From the NCBI RefSeq assembly GCF_018145875.1, contig NZ_JAGSSV010000017.1, forward strand, positions 1 through 64,000: a DNA stretch of 64,000 nucleotides, written 5' to 3'. This document shows positions 1 to 9,611 of the stretch, one piece after another; position 1 is the stretch's first letter; each line of letters opens with the position of its first letter. This stretch comes from Marinomonas vulgaris. GTDB taxonomy: Bacteria; Pseudomonadota; Gammaproteobacteria; Pseudomonadales; Marinomonadaceae. Position numbers and translations under genes: made by a program. A model generated the notes under the pieces. That model was given only the letters and a program-made list of their open reading frames with translations, made no database searches and was not told the DNA's origin.

Positions 1-70
1 GACGCTTGTTGTTGAATTCGCTGTCGGCAAAAGTGAGTTGATGTGACATGGTCAGGCTCGAAGGTTAAAA

Positions 71-988
71 ATGAATTCTTCGTTAGGAACAGGTGCATTG
101 ACCCTGCTTGGTGGCGTTGGTCAGTTTGTTGAGCTTGAGAAAAGTGCGATAACCTTGGGCTTCTTCATCGCCTTGATCGTCATAACTTTTGTTTTCTCTG
201 CTGCCCGCGGATTGATAAAAGGAATTGCACGGCTGTCTCAAATTAACTTTTGGTTACTGATAGCCTTGTTTGTTTTCACCTTGGTCTTTGGGCCTACGTT
301 GTACATTTTAGGTATTGGCGTTGAAGGGTTAGGCGCTTTCCTACAGAACTTTTTCCGCTTGAGCTTATTTACAGGTCAGGCTTCTGGTGATCTTTGGCCA
401 CAATACTGGAGTGTATTTTATTGGGCTGTGTGGTTTGCCTGGGCTCCAATAACAGCCATGTTTTTGGGTAAAATCGCCAAAGGTTACACGGTTCGAGAAT
501 TTATCCAAGTGAACCTTATTTATCCAAGTTTGTTTATTTTATTATGGATCTCTGTGTTCTCTGGATCCGCTATTTTCATGGATCAGTCTAGTACTGGCGG
601 TTTGTATGATGTCCTTAATAATGGTGGTATTGAGCAGCTGCTGTACCATATTTTTAATGAGTTACCATTAAGTGGCTTAACATCATTAATGTTGGTATTC
701 ATTGCTTTTATCTCTTATGTGACGGCGGCCGATTCAAGCACAGATGCCATCGGTGATTTGTGTGTGAAAGATTTCAAAGCAGACTCAAAAGAGGGTGCAG
801 GGCTTCCGATTAAAGTACTGTGGGGGACAATCATTGGGCTAGTGGCTTGGATCATGGTCAGCACCGTGGGTGTTGCTGGTATTAAATCTTTGTCTAATTT
901 AGGTGGTTTGCCGGCGACCTTAATTATTTTAAGTTGCAGTTTAACCTTGATAAAGTGGCTTCATAATCCATCTGAACTGAATAAGTAA
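71..988 (+). pseudogene. BCCT-family betaine/carnitine/choline transporter, N-terminal half missing
   Basis: This 305-residue frame encodes the C-terminal half of a BCCT (betaine-carnitine-choline) transporter. It carries the family's aromatic region (FYWAVWFAWAP, about residues 115-125) and the late motif TAADSSTDAIG (about residues 219-229), with about seven hydrophobic segments. Complete BCCT proteins have about 500 residues and twelve helices, as does the intact one at 25895, so the first four or five helices are absent. An in-frame stop lies at 44-46, the other two forward frames also stop within the first 45 bases, and no clear ribosome site precedes 71. I read it as a truncated remnant unlikely to transport. 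A short initial methionine could still allow a stub protein to be made. Confidence 0.75.
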
Positions 989-1053
989 AGAATTAATATG
1001 GTATCTGCTGCCTATTATAGTAGGTGAAGAAATCTATACTTCCTTGTTAAACG

Positions 1054-1082
1054 AAAAGCCGAACATTACGTTCGGCTTTTTT
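1054..1082 (+). terminator. Rho-independent terminator after the BCCT remnant
   Basis: The stem AAAAGCCGAAC / GTTCGGCTTTT has a 5-nt loop and is followed by a run of six T. The A-rich left arm gives a T-run on the other strand too, so it could stop both the BCCT remnant and the converging ArnT-like gene. A near copy with longer arms lies at 29223-29259. Confidence 0.9.
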
Positions 1083-1108
1083 GTTCTAAACACGACTTTA
1101 GTATTTTG

Positions 1109-2533
1109 TCATTGTGCACAAAACAGCAATCTCTCTTTTTTAGTTTCGCCTCTTTTTGAACAAGTCCAACCTGGGTAGTGCGTCGAGGCGTTTTTAGATT
1201 GAACAATAAAGAACGGCTGTTGCTGTGAAGGCAGCCATGTGGTCAAGTCTCCTTGTCGCTGCTTTGCTTTTCCAGCGGAGTAATATTGGCCGGAGAAAGG
1301 GCGTTTGTGTAGAAAAAATAAATCACTTTCTGAGGCTGCTGCTTGTTGTGCCCAAACAGTCAAAATCGCTTTTTGTGACTTCGGGTGGACAATGTCAAAA
1401 CGCAAGACACTAACGAGCACGATAAGCAGAATGGGCGTAATAAATCCTATTTTGTATAGCCAGCTCGGTAAAGGTCGTTGTTGATTCAGGTGCGCCAACA
1501 ACAAAGCAGCGGGTGGTAAGCAGGGCATGGTGTAGCTGGCGAGAATATTGCCCGAAAAGCTGAACAGCAACAGCGGCGCCAACATCCACAACACCAAAAA
1601 ACTGCCCAATCCATCGGACCTTTCTTCGGTATCTTTGCCTTCTTTTATTGAGCGAATCCATTGCCACAGCAAAATAGGGCTCCACGGTAACATAGAGATA
1701 AACGCATACACCCAAATGGTGCCGCGGGTTCTTTCGTGTGCTGTGCCATATAGATCTCCCTGCCAACCACTCACGATAAAGCGTTTTATGTGTTCACCAA
1801 CGATAAAGTAGTCTAAAAAACCGGGAGTTTTGTACTCCGCCATGGCGTACCAAGGCACTGATATCAATAAGAAAAGTACGCTGCCATAACCCCAAGGCAA
1901 TGCTTCCCAAAGTCGTTTCCAGCGTCCGTTCGGTAGTAGCCAAAGCGTTAAACTGATGCCGATTAACACCACCGCAAGCGGGCCTTTAGATAACATGCCC
2001 AAGGCGAGCCCAACAAAGAATAGATACCCCCATAACTTGCCTCGACCAGACCACGCTTGCCAAAAGCTCACCATGCTCAAAGTAATGGAAAAAGTGAGTG
2101 CCGTGTCTGTCATTACCGCGCCGCTGAGCAATATAAACGAAAAAGTAGACGCTAATAAGACCGCACTGAATAAGCCTATTTTGGTTGAGACAAAAATATT
2201 TTTAGCGAACAAGTAGACCAAACCAATAACGCCGATACCAACCACGAGGTGAGGCACTCGGGCGGCAAATTCATTGATGCCAAAGAGGTTAAATCCGATG
2301 CTGCTCAACCAAGTGAAAATGGGTGGCTTGCCCCAGAACGGTACATTGTAATCAAACATTGGCGTGACCCAGTCGCCGGTTTCGAACATGATACGGGCCA
2401 TTTCAGCGTACCTTGCTTCGGTGGTGTCCATGAGCGGGTAGAGGGCCAAAGAGACAAGACGAAGCACTAGGCAACTGACTAATAACATCCATAAAAATCG
2501 ACTGGAAGGCAAAGAAAAAGCGTGTTTTAACAT
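1109..2533 (-). CDS. ArnT-like (GT83/PMT family) membrane glycosyltransferase
   Basis: A 474-residue polytopic protein whose N-terminus has the GT83 signature MDTTEARYAEMAR around Asp36-Glu39, followed by GDWVTP and PFWGKPP, the loop that in ArnT binds the lipid-linked sugar donor. Members move a sugar from undecaprenyl phosphate onto lipid A or another envelope acceptor on the periplasmic face. About eleven hydrophobic segments are visible. It is shorter than E. coli ArnT (about 550), mostly in the C-terminal soluble part. Its ATG overlaps the stop of the upstream GT2 gene by one base (TAATG), so the two are translationally coupled. No arnB, arnA, arnD, arnE or arnF lies nearby, so aminoarabinose is not the obvious sugar. 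Confidence 0.85.
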   Translation of the reverse strand: MLKHAFSLPSSRFLWMLLVSCLVLRLVSLALYPLMDTTEARYAEMARIMFETGDWVTPMFDYNVPFWGKPPIFTWLSSIGFNLFGINEFAARVPHLVVGIGVIGLVYLFAKNIFVSTKIGLFSAVLLASTFSFILLSGAVMTDTALTFSITLSMVSFWQAWSGRGKLWGYLFFVGLALGMLSKGPLAVVLIGISLTLWLLPNGRWKRLWEALPWGYGSVLFLLISVPWYAMAEYKTPGFLDYFIVGEHIKRFIVSGWQGDLYGTAHERTRGTIWVYAFISMLPWSPILLWQWIRSIKEGKDTEERSDGLGSFLVLWMLAPLLLFSFSGNILASYTMPCLPPAALLLAHLNQQRPLPSWLYKIGFITPILLIVLVSVLRFDIVHPKSQKAILTVWAQQAAASESDLFFLHKRPFSGQYYSAGKAKQRQGDLTTWLPSQQQPFFIVQSKNASTHYPGWTCSKRGETKKERLLFCAQ

Positions 2534-3543
2534 TATTTGGTTTCCATCGACTGAAAGGTGGGTTTCTGCATGGCGTCTTCCATAAGCACATACAAGGGAC
2601 GTTGTTTGGACTCGATAAACAGCCTGCCGACGTATTCACCAAGCACGCCAATGGACAAAAGCTGGATTCCACCAAGAAATAAGATAATCAAAATGGTTGA
2701 CGGGTAACCTGCCACCGCATCGCCCCATACTAAGGTCTTGGTAAAAATAACTATGGCCATTACGAAGGCGATGAGTGAGGTTGCAAGCCCCGCCATGGTT
2801 GCCCAGCGTAAGGGTTTGGTGCTGAAAGAAGTGATGCCCTCTAATGCCAAATGCATCAGCTTGGGATAATTCCACTTTGTGGTGCCGGCCAGGCGTGCAT
2901 CACGATCAAAAGACAAGACGGTGCGAGTAAAGCCCGGCCACGCGAGTAGTCCCTTCATGAATCGAGTACGCTCTGGCAAGGTGTTAATCACGCTCACTAC
3001 TTTTTGATCCATCAAGCGAAAATCGCCGACATTTTCGGTGATTGGATGGTCGCTAACGTGCGACATAAAGCGATAAAAGCAATGGGCTGTGGTGCGTTTT
3101 AGCCAGCCTTCTCCGTGGCGTTCTTGGCGTTGCATCTCAACGACTTGTGCGCCCGCTTGCCACGCCTTGACCATATCAGGAATGTATTCCGGCGGGTCTT
3201 GCAAATCAGCATCAAGCAAAATCACACACCGACCAGAGGCGGCTTTCATGCCAGCGCTCATGGCGGCTTCTTTACCGAAATTACGGCTCAGCCTAAGGCA
3301 GCGTACTTGATGTAACCTGTGGGTGAACTCGCTGACCAACGACCAGCTGTTGTCTTGGCTTCCATCATCGATATAAATGATTTCACAATGTTGTTGCAGG
3401 TTAGACAAGGCTGCGCAGACTCTTGTGTGGCAAGTAGTGAGTACTTCCGCTTCATTAAAAAAAGGGATGACCACGGTTACTAGGGGTTGCGCCTTAGTGG
3501 CGTGAGCTAGGTGTTCATAAGCTTTATAAGACACTGTATTCAT
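2533..3543 (-). CDS. Glycosyltransferase family 2, GtrB/ArnC-type polyprenyl-phosphate sugar synthase
   Basis: 336 residues. The N-terminal GT-A domain (about 20-250) shows VVIPFFNEAEV, the nucleotide-binding YIDDGSQDNS and the DxD-type DADLQDPP motif; two C-terminal hydrophobic helices (about 255-310) anchor it in the inner membrane. This is the architecture of GtrB, DPM1-like and ArnC enzymes, which load a sugar from UDP- or GDP-sugar onto undecaprenyl phosphate on the cytoplasmic side. It leads the leftward operon with the ArnT-like transferase, diverging from the response regulator gene. With the GtrA protein at 5647 it completes a make/flip/transfer set. The sugar cannot be read from sequence. 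Confidence 0.87.
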   Translation of the reverse strand: MNTVSYKAYEHLAHATKAQPLVTVVIPFFNEAEVLTTCHTRVCAALSNLQQHCEIIYIDDGSQDNSWSLVSEFTHRLHQVRCLRLSRNFGKEAAMSAGMKAASGRCVILLDADLQDPPEYIPDMVKAWQAGAQVVEMQRQERHGEGWLKRTTAHCFYRFMSHVSDHPITENVGDFRLMDQKVVSVINTLPERTRFMKGLLAWPGFTRTVLSFDRDARLAGTTKWNYPKLMHLALEGITSFSTKPLRWATMAGLATSLIAFVMAIVIFTKTLVWGDAVAGYPSTILIILFLGGIQLLSIGVLGEYVGRLFIESKQRPLYVLMEDAMQKPTFQSMETK

Positions 3544-3658
3544 CAGAATTTTCCTAACATGTCAGTCGATGAGGCTATGCTAGAGGGGTGAGTGTCGCAA
3601 AAAGATGATTCACTTTTTTTTCATGCAGTTGTGTAACAATATAATGGTTTAAATCACC

Positions 3659-3678
3659 CAATTTACGCTGGGTAAATT
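3659..3678 (+). promoter_or_regulatory. Inverted repeat in the divergent promoter region of the two-component system
   Basis: CAATTTAC and GTAAATTG form 8-bp perfect arms around a 4-nt centre, about 25 bp before the response regulator start and within the 130-bp region shared with the leftward glycosyltransferase operon. It could be an autoregulatory site for the OmpR-type regulator, although such regulators usually bind direct repeats. Confidence 0.4.
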
Positions 3679-3703
3679 GCCTGCCTTTTTTACAGAGAAT
3701 TCA

Positions 3704-4384
3704 ATGAAACTACTGTTAGTGGAAGACCATAAAGACATCGCGGGTGTCATTTTCGACTATTTTGAAATCAAACATTATGTGTTGGATTATGCCAATAATG
3801 GGCTGCAGGGCTATGAATTGGCCAAAGTGGGGCATTATGACGCTATTATTCTAGACATCATGTTGCCTAAAATGGACGGACTGACAGTCTGTAAATCGCT
3901 GCGCGATGCGGGAATTGATACCCCGATTTTGATGCTCACCGCACGAGATACAAAAGACGATATTCTGGCTGGGTTTGAACATTTGGCCGATGATTATCTG
4001 GTTAAGCCCTTCGATCTAGACATTCTCGATTCTCGTTTGCAGGCGTTGGTCAGAAGAAAAAAAGGCCATGTCGCCAATCGAACGCTTACTTTCGGTCGGC
4101 TTGAATTGGATATGAAAACACGCATTGTGCAACGCGAAGGCAGTCGTTATTCATTGAACCCTTCCCAGTACACCATTTTGAAATGCCTGATGCAAAAAGC
4201 GCCGGATCTGGTCTCAAAAGATGAAATTGGCGATGCACTGTGGGGCGATGAAGAGCCAGACAGTAAGGTGTTAAGAAGCCATATTTACCAGCTTAGAAGT
4301 TTAATCGATAAGCCCTTTGAGCACGCTTATTTAAGAACCGTTTCAAAAGTGGGTTATCACCTGGTTAAGGAAGGTGAGGAATGA
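3704..4384 (+). CDS. OmpR-family response regulator
   Basis: A 226-residue regulator counted from the ATG at 3704, chosen because MKLLLVEDHKD is the usual receiver start and a purine-rich site (CAGAGAA) precedes it; the frame also opens nine codons upstream. The receiver domain (1-115) has the acidic pair ED, phospho-acceptor Asp51 (ILDIMLP) and the KPF lysine. The C-terminal winged-helix domain (about 130-225) matches the OmpR/PhoB DNA-binding fold, ending in LRTVSKVGYHL. It overlaps the histidine kinase start by four bases. Its place between the envelope glycosyltransferase genes suggests that it controls them. Confidence 0.92.
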   Translation: MKLLLVEDHKDIAGVIFDYFEIKHYVLDYANNGLQGYELAKVGHYDAIILDIMLPKMDGLTVCKSLRDAGIDTPILMLTARDTKDDILAGFEHLADDYLVKPFDLDILDSRLQALVRRKKGHVANRTLTFGRLELDMKTRIVQREGSRYSLNPSQYTILKCLMQKAPDLVSKDEIGDALWGDEEPDSKVLRSHIYQLRSLIDKPFEHAYLRTVSKVGYHLVKEGEE

Positions 4385-5643
4385 AACGAATAAAAACCGC
4401 AAAGCAGCTAACGTTCACGTATTTTTCGATTGTGGCCTTTGCCATTATTGCTTTTCACTTTTCCATGTTTGAGTCCATGATTGAAGATGTTGAAAGCATT
4501 TACGCTGAAAATCGCATGTTAAAAGACAGAAATACTGCGATAGAACAGCTGCAAGGGACGAACCTAACCTATTTGTCCGTGCCACCATTCTCCGAAGCCT
4601 ATGTTGGTAAAGCAAGTTTGCCTGCAGGTGTTATTTTGAATCCAGCCATGACAGACGATAAGCCCTATGAACTGGATGAGAGTTCGGACACGGATCGAGA
4701 GGTTTTTTCGATGCGATCGCTAGTGATGCTCAACGGACAGCCGCAAGAGTTGTATTTATTGCATTACGATGAAATCTACGAAGTCAGCGAAGTGCAAATG
4801 TTTAAGACCCAAAGCACTCAGCTGTTTTTGTCTATTTTGCTGTTAGCGGTGAGTTTGTGGGTGGTGATGCGCATTTCCAAGCGCTTAACCACGCCATTGG
4901 CCTTGTTGTCAGACAGTCTTGGTAAACGAAGTTCCAGTGACTTGTCGGCGATCGCTTTACCAGAAGGAGCCGTCACCTTTGAAGTCCACCAGCTGGTGGA
5001 GCGTTTAAACGCTTATCAAAATCAAATTAACACCATGATTGAACGAGAGCGTGCTTTTAATCGTCACGCCAGCCACGAACTTCGAACACCATTAATGGTG
5101 ATGAAAGGCGTGGCGACCTTACTGGGAAAATCGGATTCAAAAGATTTTCTTGAAAGACAACGACAGCGGATGAACAAAGCCTGTCAGGAAATGGAAGATT
5201 ACATTACCACCTTGTTGTCTTTAACAAGAGCAGAAGATTTATCTTCAATAGCGTATCGCTCAATCGAAAACAACGAACTTGAAGCCATTCGAGATGGCCA
5301 TTTAGGGTATCTGGTGAATAAATCAGTGACGGTTCAGATAGAGCAGGTTGGACAGATCATGACGCAATTGCCTGTTCCTACTTTTCACATCTTGGTTGGT
5401 AATCTTCTTAAAAATGCCATGGCTTGCACCGAATCGGGACAAATCACCATCGCTGTGTCTGACGATCGTTTGTCTATTATCGATACTGGCTGTGGATTGC
5501 AGGGTAAGCCCGATGGTGAAAGCTACGGTTTAGGCTTGATGATAGTGCGTGATATTTGCACTAAATATCATTGCGACTTTTGTTTAGTGGACAATGAGGG
5601 TGCTGGCTGTACGGCAACAGTGAGTTTTCCCCAGGCGCGTTAA
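4381..5643 (+). CDS. Membrane sensor histidine kinase
   Basis: 420 residues: a first membrane helix at about 8-28, a periplasmic stretch of about 110 residues, a second helix at about 145-163, a HAMP-like linker, the dimerisation domain with His232 in ASHELRTPLMV, and an HATPase_c domain with N box (LLKNAMACTESG), G1 box (IDTGCGL) and G2 box (YGLGLMIV). The ATGA overlap with the preceding regulator gene shows they form one cognate pair. The periplasmic domain has no family I can name, so the stimulus is unknown. PhoQ/PmrB-like control of surface charge is one possibility given the neighbours. Confidence 0.92.
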   Translation: MKRIKTAKQLTFTYFSIVAFAIIAFHFSMFESMIEDVESIYAENRMLKDRNTAIEQLQGTNLTYLSVPPFSEAYVGKASLPAGVILNPAMTDDKPYELDESSDTDREVFSMRSLVMLNGQPQELYLLHYDEIYEVSEVQMFKTQSTQLFLSILLLAVSLWVVMRISKRLTTPLALLSDSLGKRSSSDLSAIALPEGAVTFEVHQLVERLNAYQNQINTMIERERAFNRHASHELRTPLMVMKGVATLLGKSDSKDFLERQRQRMNKACQEMEDYITTLLSLTRAEDLSSIAYRSIENNELEAIRDGHLGYLVNKSVTVQIEQVGQIMTQLPVPTFHILVGNLLKNAMACTESGQITIAVSDDRLSIIDTGCGLQGKPDGESYGLGLMIVRDICTKYHCDFCLVDNEGAGCTATVSFPQAR

Positions 5644-5646
5644 CTT

Positions 5647-6081
5647 TTATGATTTGACATGGACAAAAACCCAAAATCGGGAGAAGGCATAGTTAATTAG
5701 CATGCCAAGGATTACGCCGGGGGCCATTGCTAAATACGGCCACAAAACATGAAGCGTGTGATGGGTAACACTGTCATGAAAAGACAGCAAAACCACATAA
5801 CACCCCCAATTAGGCACAAAGGCAACGACAGAACCGCCGAGAAATTTTAACCACTGTCGAACCGCAGCCTGTTTGAATTGGCTTTTATTACGGCCTGCGG
5901 CAAAGGTGATGTTTCTGTTTAGCCACCAGTTTGATGTGGCTGCTATCCAAAACGCCAAGCACCTTGCCACAGCAAAAGGCAGCCACAACGAAAACAGCAG
6001 CATACAAGCCACATCGACAACAAAGCCGCTCGCACCCACCAAAGCAAAACGCATAAAAGCCTGATCAAAAAATCTCGTCAT
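5647..6081 (-). CDS. GtrA-family polyprenyl-phosphate sugar flippase
   Basis: 144 residues with four hydrophobic helices and the GtrA hallmarks FALVGASGFVVDVACMLLF near the N-terminus and NYAFSRFWVF at the C-terminus. GtrA proteins are thought to flip undecaprenyl-phosphate-linked sugars across the inner membrane. It converges with the histidine kinase gene (3-bp gap) and lies apart from the GT2/ArnT-like pair, but completes their pathway. An internal ATG at 6054 is an alternative start, since no good ribosome site precedes 6081. Confidence 0.85.
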   Translation of the reverse strand: MTRFFDQAFMRFALVGASGFVVDVACMLLFSLWLPFAVARCLAFWIAATSNWWLNRNITFAAGRNKSQFKQAAVRQWLKFLGGSVVAFVPNWGCYVVLLSFHDSVTHHTLHVLWPYLAMAPGVILGMLINYAFSRFWVFVHVKS

Positions 6082-6339
6082 GGGCCGAAATATAACCCTT
6101 CGGACATCGAAAAAAGGTGAAAACGAGGGGTTAGTTAGTGTTTATTCAAATTTTGATGCGAATTATTAAAATAGTCGGTGCGCAAAAATATAAGCTAACC
6201 GATGAAAGAAGCTGGTCAAATTGAGGTTGATCTTAAGGAGTTTTTACCAACCTCTGCAGATTTAAAGAAATAGTTCTCACTTATTTTTAGCAAGCTTTTC
6301 TGTGTTGGCTTGGATATCGCTGACCAATAATTCTACTTT

Positions 6340-7938
6340 TTGGTAGCCTTGCTGTGCATGATCTTGGGTATGGATTTTCCAACAACTTTACCACCAGAAT
6401 TTGGTTTATACACAGCCATTGTCTCAGCAACTTTAGCGGCCTTGTCGATAGTCGCCGCTACTGTGGTGAGTAAAGCGACGACCATGACTTCGGTGGACTA
6501 CATTAGCTTAATGTTGACACTAACCCTAATGGTCGGGGTAATTCAGCTGGTACTTGGTTTCTTAAAAGTGGGGGTGCTGGTGAATTTTATCTCTCATTCC
6601 GTTGTGCAAGGGTTTACCGCTGGTGCGGCTATTATCATTGCAGCAAGCCAGTTAAAAAACCTATTAGGGCTTAACGTTCAGAGCGATGGCAGTTTGTCGT
6701 CTTATTTTTTAGGTGTGGTCGTAAATATAGAACAAACCAATATGTTCTCTCTTAGTATTGGCTTGGCCACTGTGTTATTCGCTGTACTGCTTAGGCGTTA
6801 TGTCAAACGGGTGCCCTATTTATTAGGGGCCATGGTACTTGGGGCGGCGTTGTGTTTTGTCCTTGGGGCAGAGCAGCAAGGCGTTATTGTATTGGATGCG
6901 TTATCCGGTGCGCTTCCCGTGTTTCGTTTGCCCAGTGTTGATGCTGACGTTTTGTCTGTATTGCTTTCTGGGGCTATTGCGGTTGCATTATTGGGTCTAA
7001 TCGAGGCGGCTTCTATCGCTAGAAGTATCGCTATGCGTTCTAAGCAGCAGATTGACGGCAATCAGGAGTTTGTGGGGCAGGGCATGTCGAATATCATTGG
7101 CAGTGTCTTTTCCTGTTATCCAAGCTCTGGTTCTTTTACTCGCTCTGGAGGGAACTACGATGCGGGTGCCAAAACGCCCTTGGCGAGTGTTTTTGCGGCG
7201 TGTTTTGTCGTGTTATTCTTACTGTTTTTGCCGTCGGTTACCCACTATATTCCAGTGCCTGTGATGGCTGGAAGCATCATGGTCATCACATGGAATTTAT
7301 TTAATATTAAAGGCTTTTTGACGACACTTCGTGCTGAAAAATCAGAAGTACTGACTTTTTTAGGCACTTTCCTGTGTACCTTATTTTTACAACTTGAATA
7401 CGCTATTTATGCTGGAGTCTTTATTTCTATTGGTTGTTATCTTTATCGGACTTCAAGACCAAAAATCACCCGTGTTGCCCCATTAGTACAGGAAGGGGCA
7501 AAACGACAAATACGCAATATTGTGCGTTATGACCTTGCGGAATGCCCAGAAATAAAGCTGATTCGTGTTGATGGTTCAGTGTTTTTTGGTTCATCAGATC
7601 ACTTACAAAAGGCGTTGCAGCAACTGCTTGCTCAGCAGCATCGTAAAATCATCTTGATTGCAAAAGGCATTAACTTCATTGATTCAAGCGGGCAGCATAT
7701 GTTGCTTGATGAGATTAAAAAGATAGAAGCTGCTGGTGGACACGTGTTTTTCAGCTCTTTGAAGGGGCACGTATGCGATGATTTGGAAGGCAGTGACTTC
7801 AAAAACTTTCTGGATCAGGGGCGTCTCTTTACCTCTTCCACAGCCGCCATAAACACCATGATTGCGAAGGTGGAGCCCGACAAATGCGCAGCTTGTGTTA
7901 ACCGGGTATTTTTAGACTGTCCCAATAAAGATAAATAA
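6340..7938 (+). pseudogene. SulP-family anion transporter with STAS domain, N-terminally truncated and internally deleted
   Basis: 532 residues from a TTG at 6340 (first ATG at 6358). The frame covers most of a SulP transporter from PPEFGLYTAIV onward, then the transmembrane core and a C-terminal STAS domain with the DSSGQHMLL loop. Two defects are visible. First, the normal opening segment and first helix before PPEFGLY are missing, and stops at 6328 and 6271 block upstream extension. Second, the stretch between ATLAALS and IVAATVV lacks about 15 residues that in the family hold the conserved GSS...SGPT region of the anion site. The product is therefore probably inactive. The tail has a Cys cluster (CAACVNRVFLDC). 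The 258 bp upstream hold no recognisable gene. Confidence 0.7.
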
Positions 7939-7982
7939 TACCAACAGTTTCTTTTTTCAATAATAATCACGTAATTGACTCG

Positions 7983-9437
7983 TTAGGATTTTAGTTTTAT
8001 CAAGAAATTCATTATTCGAGAGGTTAGCTTCCCATAGGGCGGCATGAGCAATTTGACGCTTGATATATTCGCTTGATAGAAAACAGGTCTCATTTTCGAA
8101 AAAGTAACAAAACCCTCATAGCCGTGATAATGCCCCATACCACTTCCTCCAATGCCACCGAATGGAAGGTCATGCTGGCCCACATGAAATAAGGCATCAT
8201 TTACCGATACCCCACCCGAAAGCACATTGTCTAAATAGTGTTTTATCGTAGCTTTATTATCGCTAAACGGATAGAAAGCCAATGGACGATCGCGCTTAAC
8301 AATGTAGCGAATTACTTCCTCGGCTTGTTGGTAGGTTTTGACCATTAAAATAGGTCCAAACGTTTCTCGCTGACTGATGATCATCTCATCTGTCGTGTCT
8401 AAAATAAGCATTAATGGAAATTTCCGAGTGTTAGTGTCCGGCTCTTGCTCGCTTAAATTTATCACCGTCGCCCCTTTCGCCTGGGCATCGTCAACCGTGT
8501 CGAGCAAACGCGTAAAGGCTGTTTTGTCTATAATCGCGGTGTAATCGTTATTATGGATATCTGGGCAATGCTTTTTAACCCATTTCTTACAAGCCGCGAT
8601 AAAAGGCGTTAATTGTGTTTGGTGTACAAAGGTATAATCGACGGTAGTACATATCTGCCCCGCATTAAACTGCTTAACAAACATAATCCTTTCAACCGCT
8701 TTTACTAACGGAAATTCAGGGTCGATCACCGCTGGTGACTTGCCGCCTAATTCCAAGGTAACTGGTGTTAAATTAGAGGCACAAGCCGCCATCACTTTTC
8801 TGCCTGTCTCTCCTGACCCTGTGAACATTAGGTGATCGAATGGCAAGGCCGAAAAAGCAATGCCGACTTCGCCCGTTTCGGTGAAAAACTGCAGTTTATT
8901 TGAGTCAAAATACTTTGGGCTCAACGCTTTAAATAATTCAGACAAAGCCACTGAGTTTTCCGACATTTTCACCATGGCTCTATTGCCTGCGGCAAATGCC
9001 GCAGATAACCCAGAAAAGCTTAAGTTAAGCGGAAAGTTCCAAGGAATGATAAAGCCAACAACACCAATACCTTGAGGAATAACTCGGTTTTTAGCCCCAA
9101 AATACAAGCTGTGATCGACACTGCGCTTTTGAACTCGCATCCATTTTTTAAGATGCTTAATGGTACTTGTGATATCACTGATCACGGTAATGACTTCAGC
9201 CAATAGGGTCTCATGATATGAGCGATTACCGTAGTCTTGATTTATCGCTTCAATGATAGCTTCACGATTTTCGGTGAGCATTAGCTTGAGGTTAAGGAGA
9301 TGCTGCTTTCGCTCCTCGTAGCCTTCTTGACCTTGCAAGACAAAAGATTCACGCTGCTGAGCAAGACATTGCGTTAACATGTCTGTGGTGTTTTCTACAT
9401 CTACTTTAAAGGTATCAAACGCAGTTGTGTTATCCAT
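7983..9437 (-). CDS. Coniferyl-aldehyde-dehydrogenase-type NAD(P)-dependent aldehyde dehydrogenase
   Basis: 484 residues, full length for the CALDH group, which are shorter at the N-terminus than classical ALDHs. Visible are the cofactor segment GFIIPWNFPLNL, FTGSGETGRKV, the general-base motif LELGGKSP and the catalytic Cys in NAGQICTT. A hydrophobic C-terminal tail (KLLMPPYGKLTSRIMNFLIKL) is typical of members acting on aromatic or long aliphatic aldehydes. It converges with the SulP remnant and has its own upstream region (9438-9611), in which I see no operator. The exact substrate is uncertain. Confidence 0.85.
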   Translation of the reverse strand: MDNTTAFDTFKVDVENTTDMLTQCLAQQRESFVLQGQEGYEERKQHLLNLKLMLTENREAIIEAINQDYGNRSYHETLLAEVITVISDITSTIKHLKKWMRVQKRSVDHSLYFGAKNRVIPQGIGVVGFIIPWNFPLNLSFSGLSAAFAAGNRAMVKMSENSVALSELFKALSPKYFDSNKLQFFTETGEVGIAFSALPFDHLMFTGSGETGRKVMAACASNLTPVTLELGGKSPAVIDPEFPLVKAVERIMFVKQFNAGQICTTVDYTFVHQTQLTPFIAACKKWVKKHCPDIHNNDYTAIIDKTAFTRLLDTVDDAQAKGATVINLSEQEPDTNTRKFPLMLILDTTDEMIISQRETFGPILMVKTYQQAEEVIRYIVKRDRPLAFYPFSDNKATIKHYLDNVLSGGVSVNDALFHVGQHDLPFGGIGGSGMGHYHGYEGFVTFSKMRPVFYQANISSVKLLMPPYGKLTSRIMNFLIKLKS

Positions 9438-9611
9438 AAATACTGTCTCTCAACAATCAATAAATGTTACGGCATTTTAGGGCGTACTACCGAGTTGCAA
9501 TGACAAAACTACTCTGACGAAACAATAGAGGCAAGGCAGGCATAGTCACATACTGTCATAGGGATGATAAATGTTGGAGCTGCTTTAACACATGCCAGTC
9601 TAGTCAGGCGG

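Noticed and set aside
1410-1766. Alternative minus-strand frame of 118 codons inside the ArnT-like gene
   Set aside because: It is a shifted frame within a gene whose correct frame shows full-length family motifs.
1109-3543. An arn (aminoarabinose) operon
   Set aside because: Only ArnT-like and GT2 genes are present; arnA, arnB, arnD, arnE and arnF are absent, and a GtrA gene is present instead.
6202-6273. Short frame MKEAGQIEVDLKEFLP... upstream of the SulP remnant as its true start
   Set aside because: It ends at a stop at 6271-6273, followed by another stop at 6328, and no single frameshift joins it to a recognisable SulP first helix.
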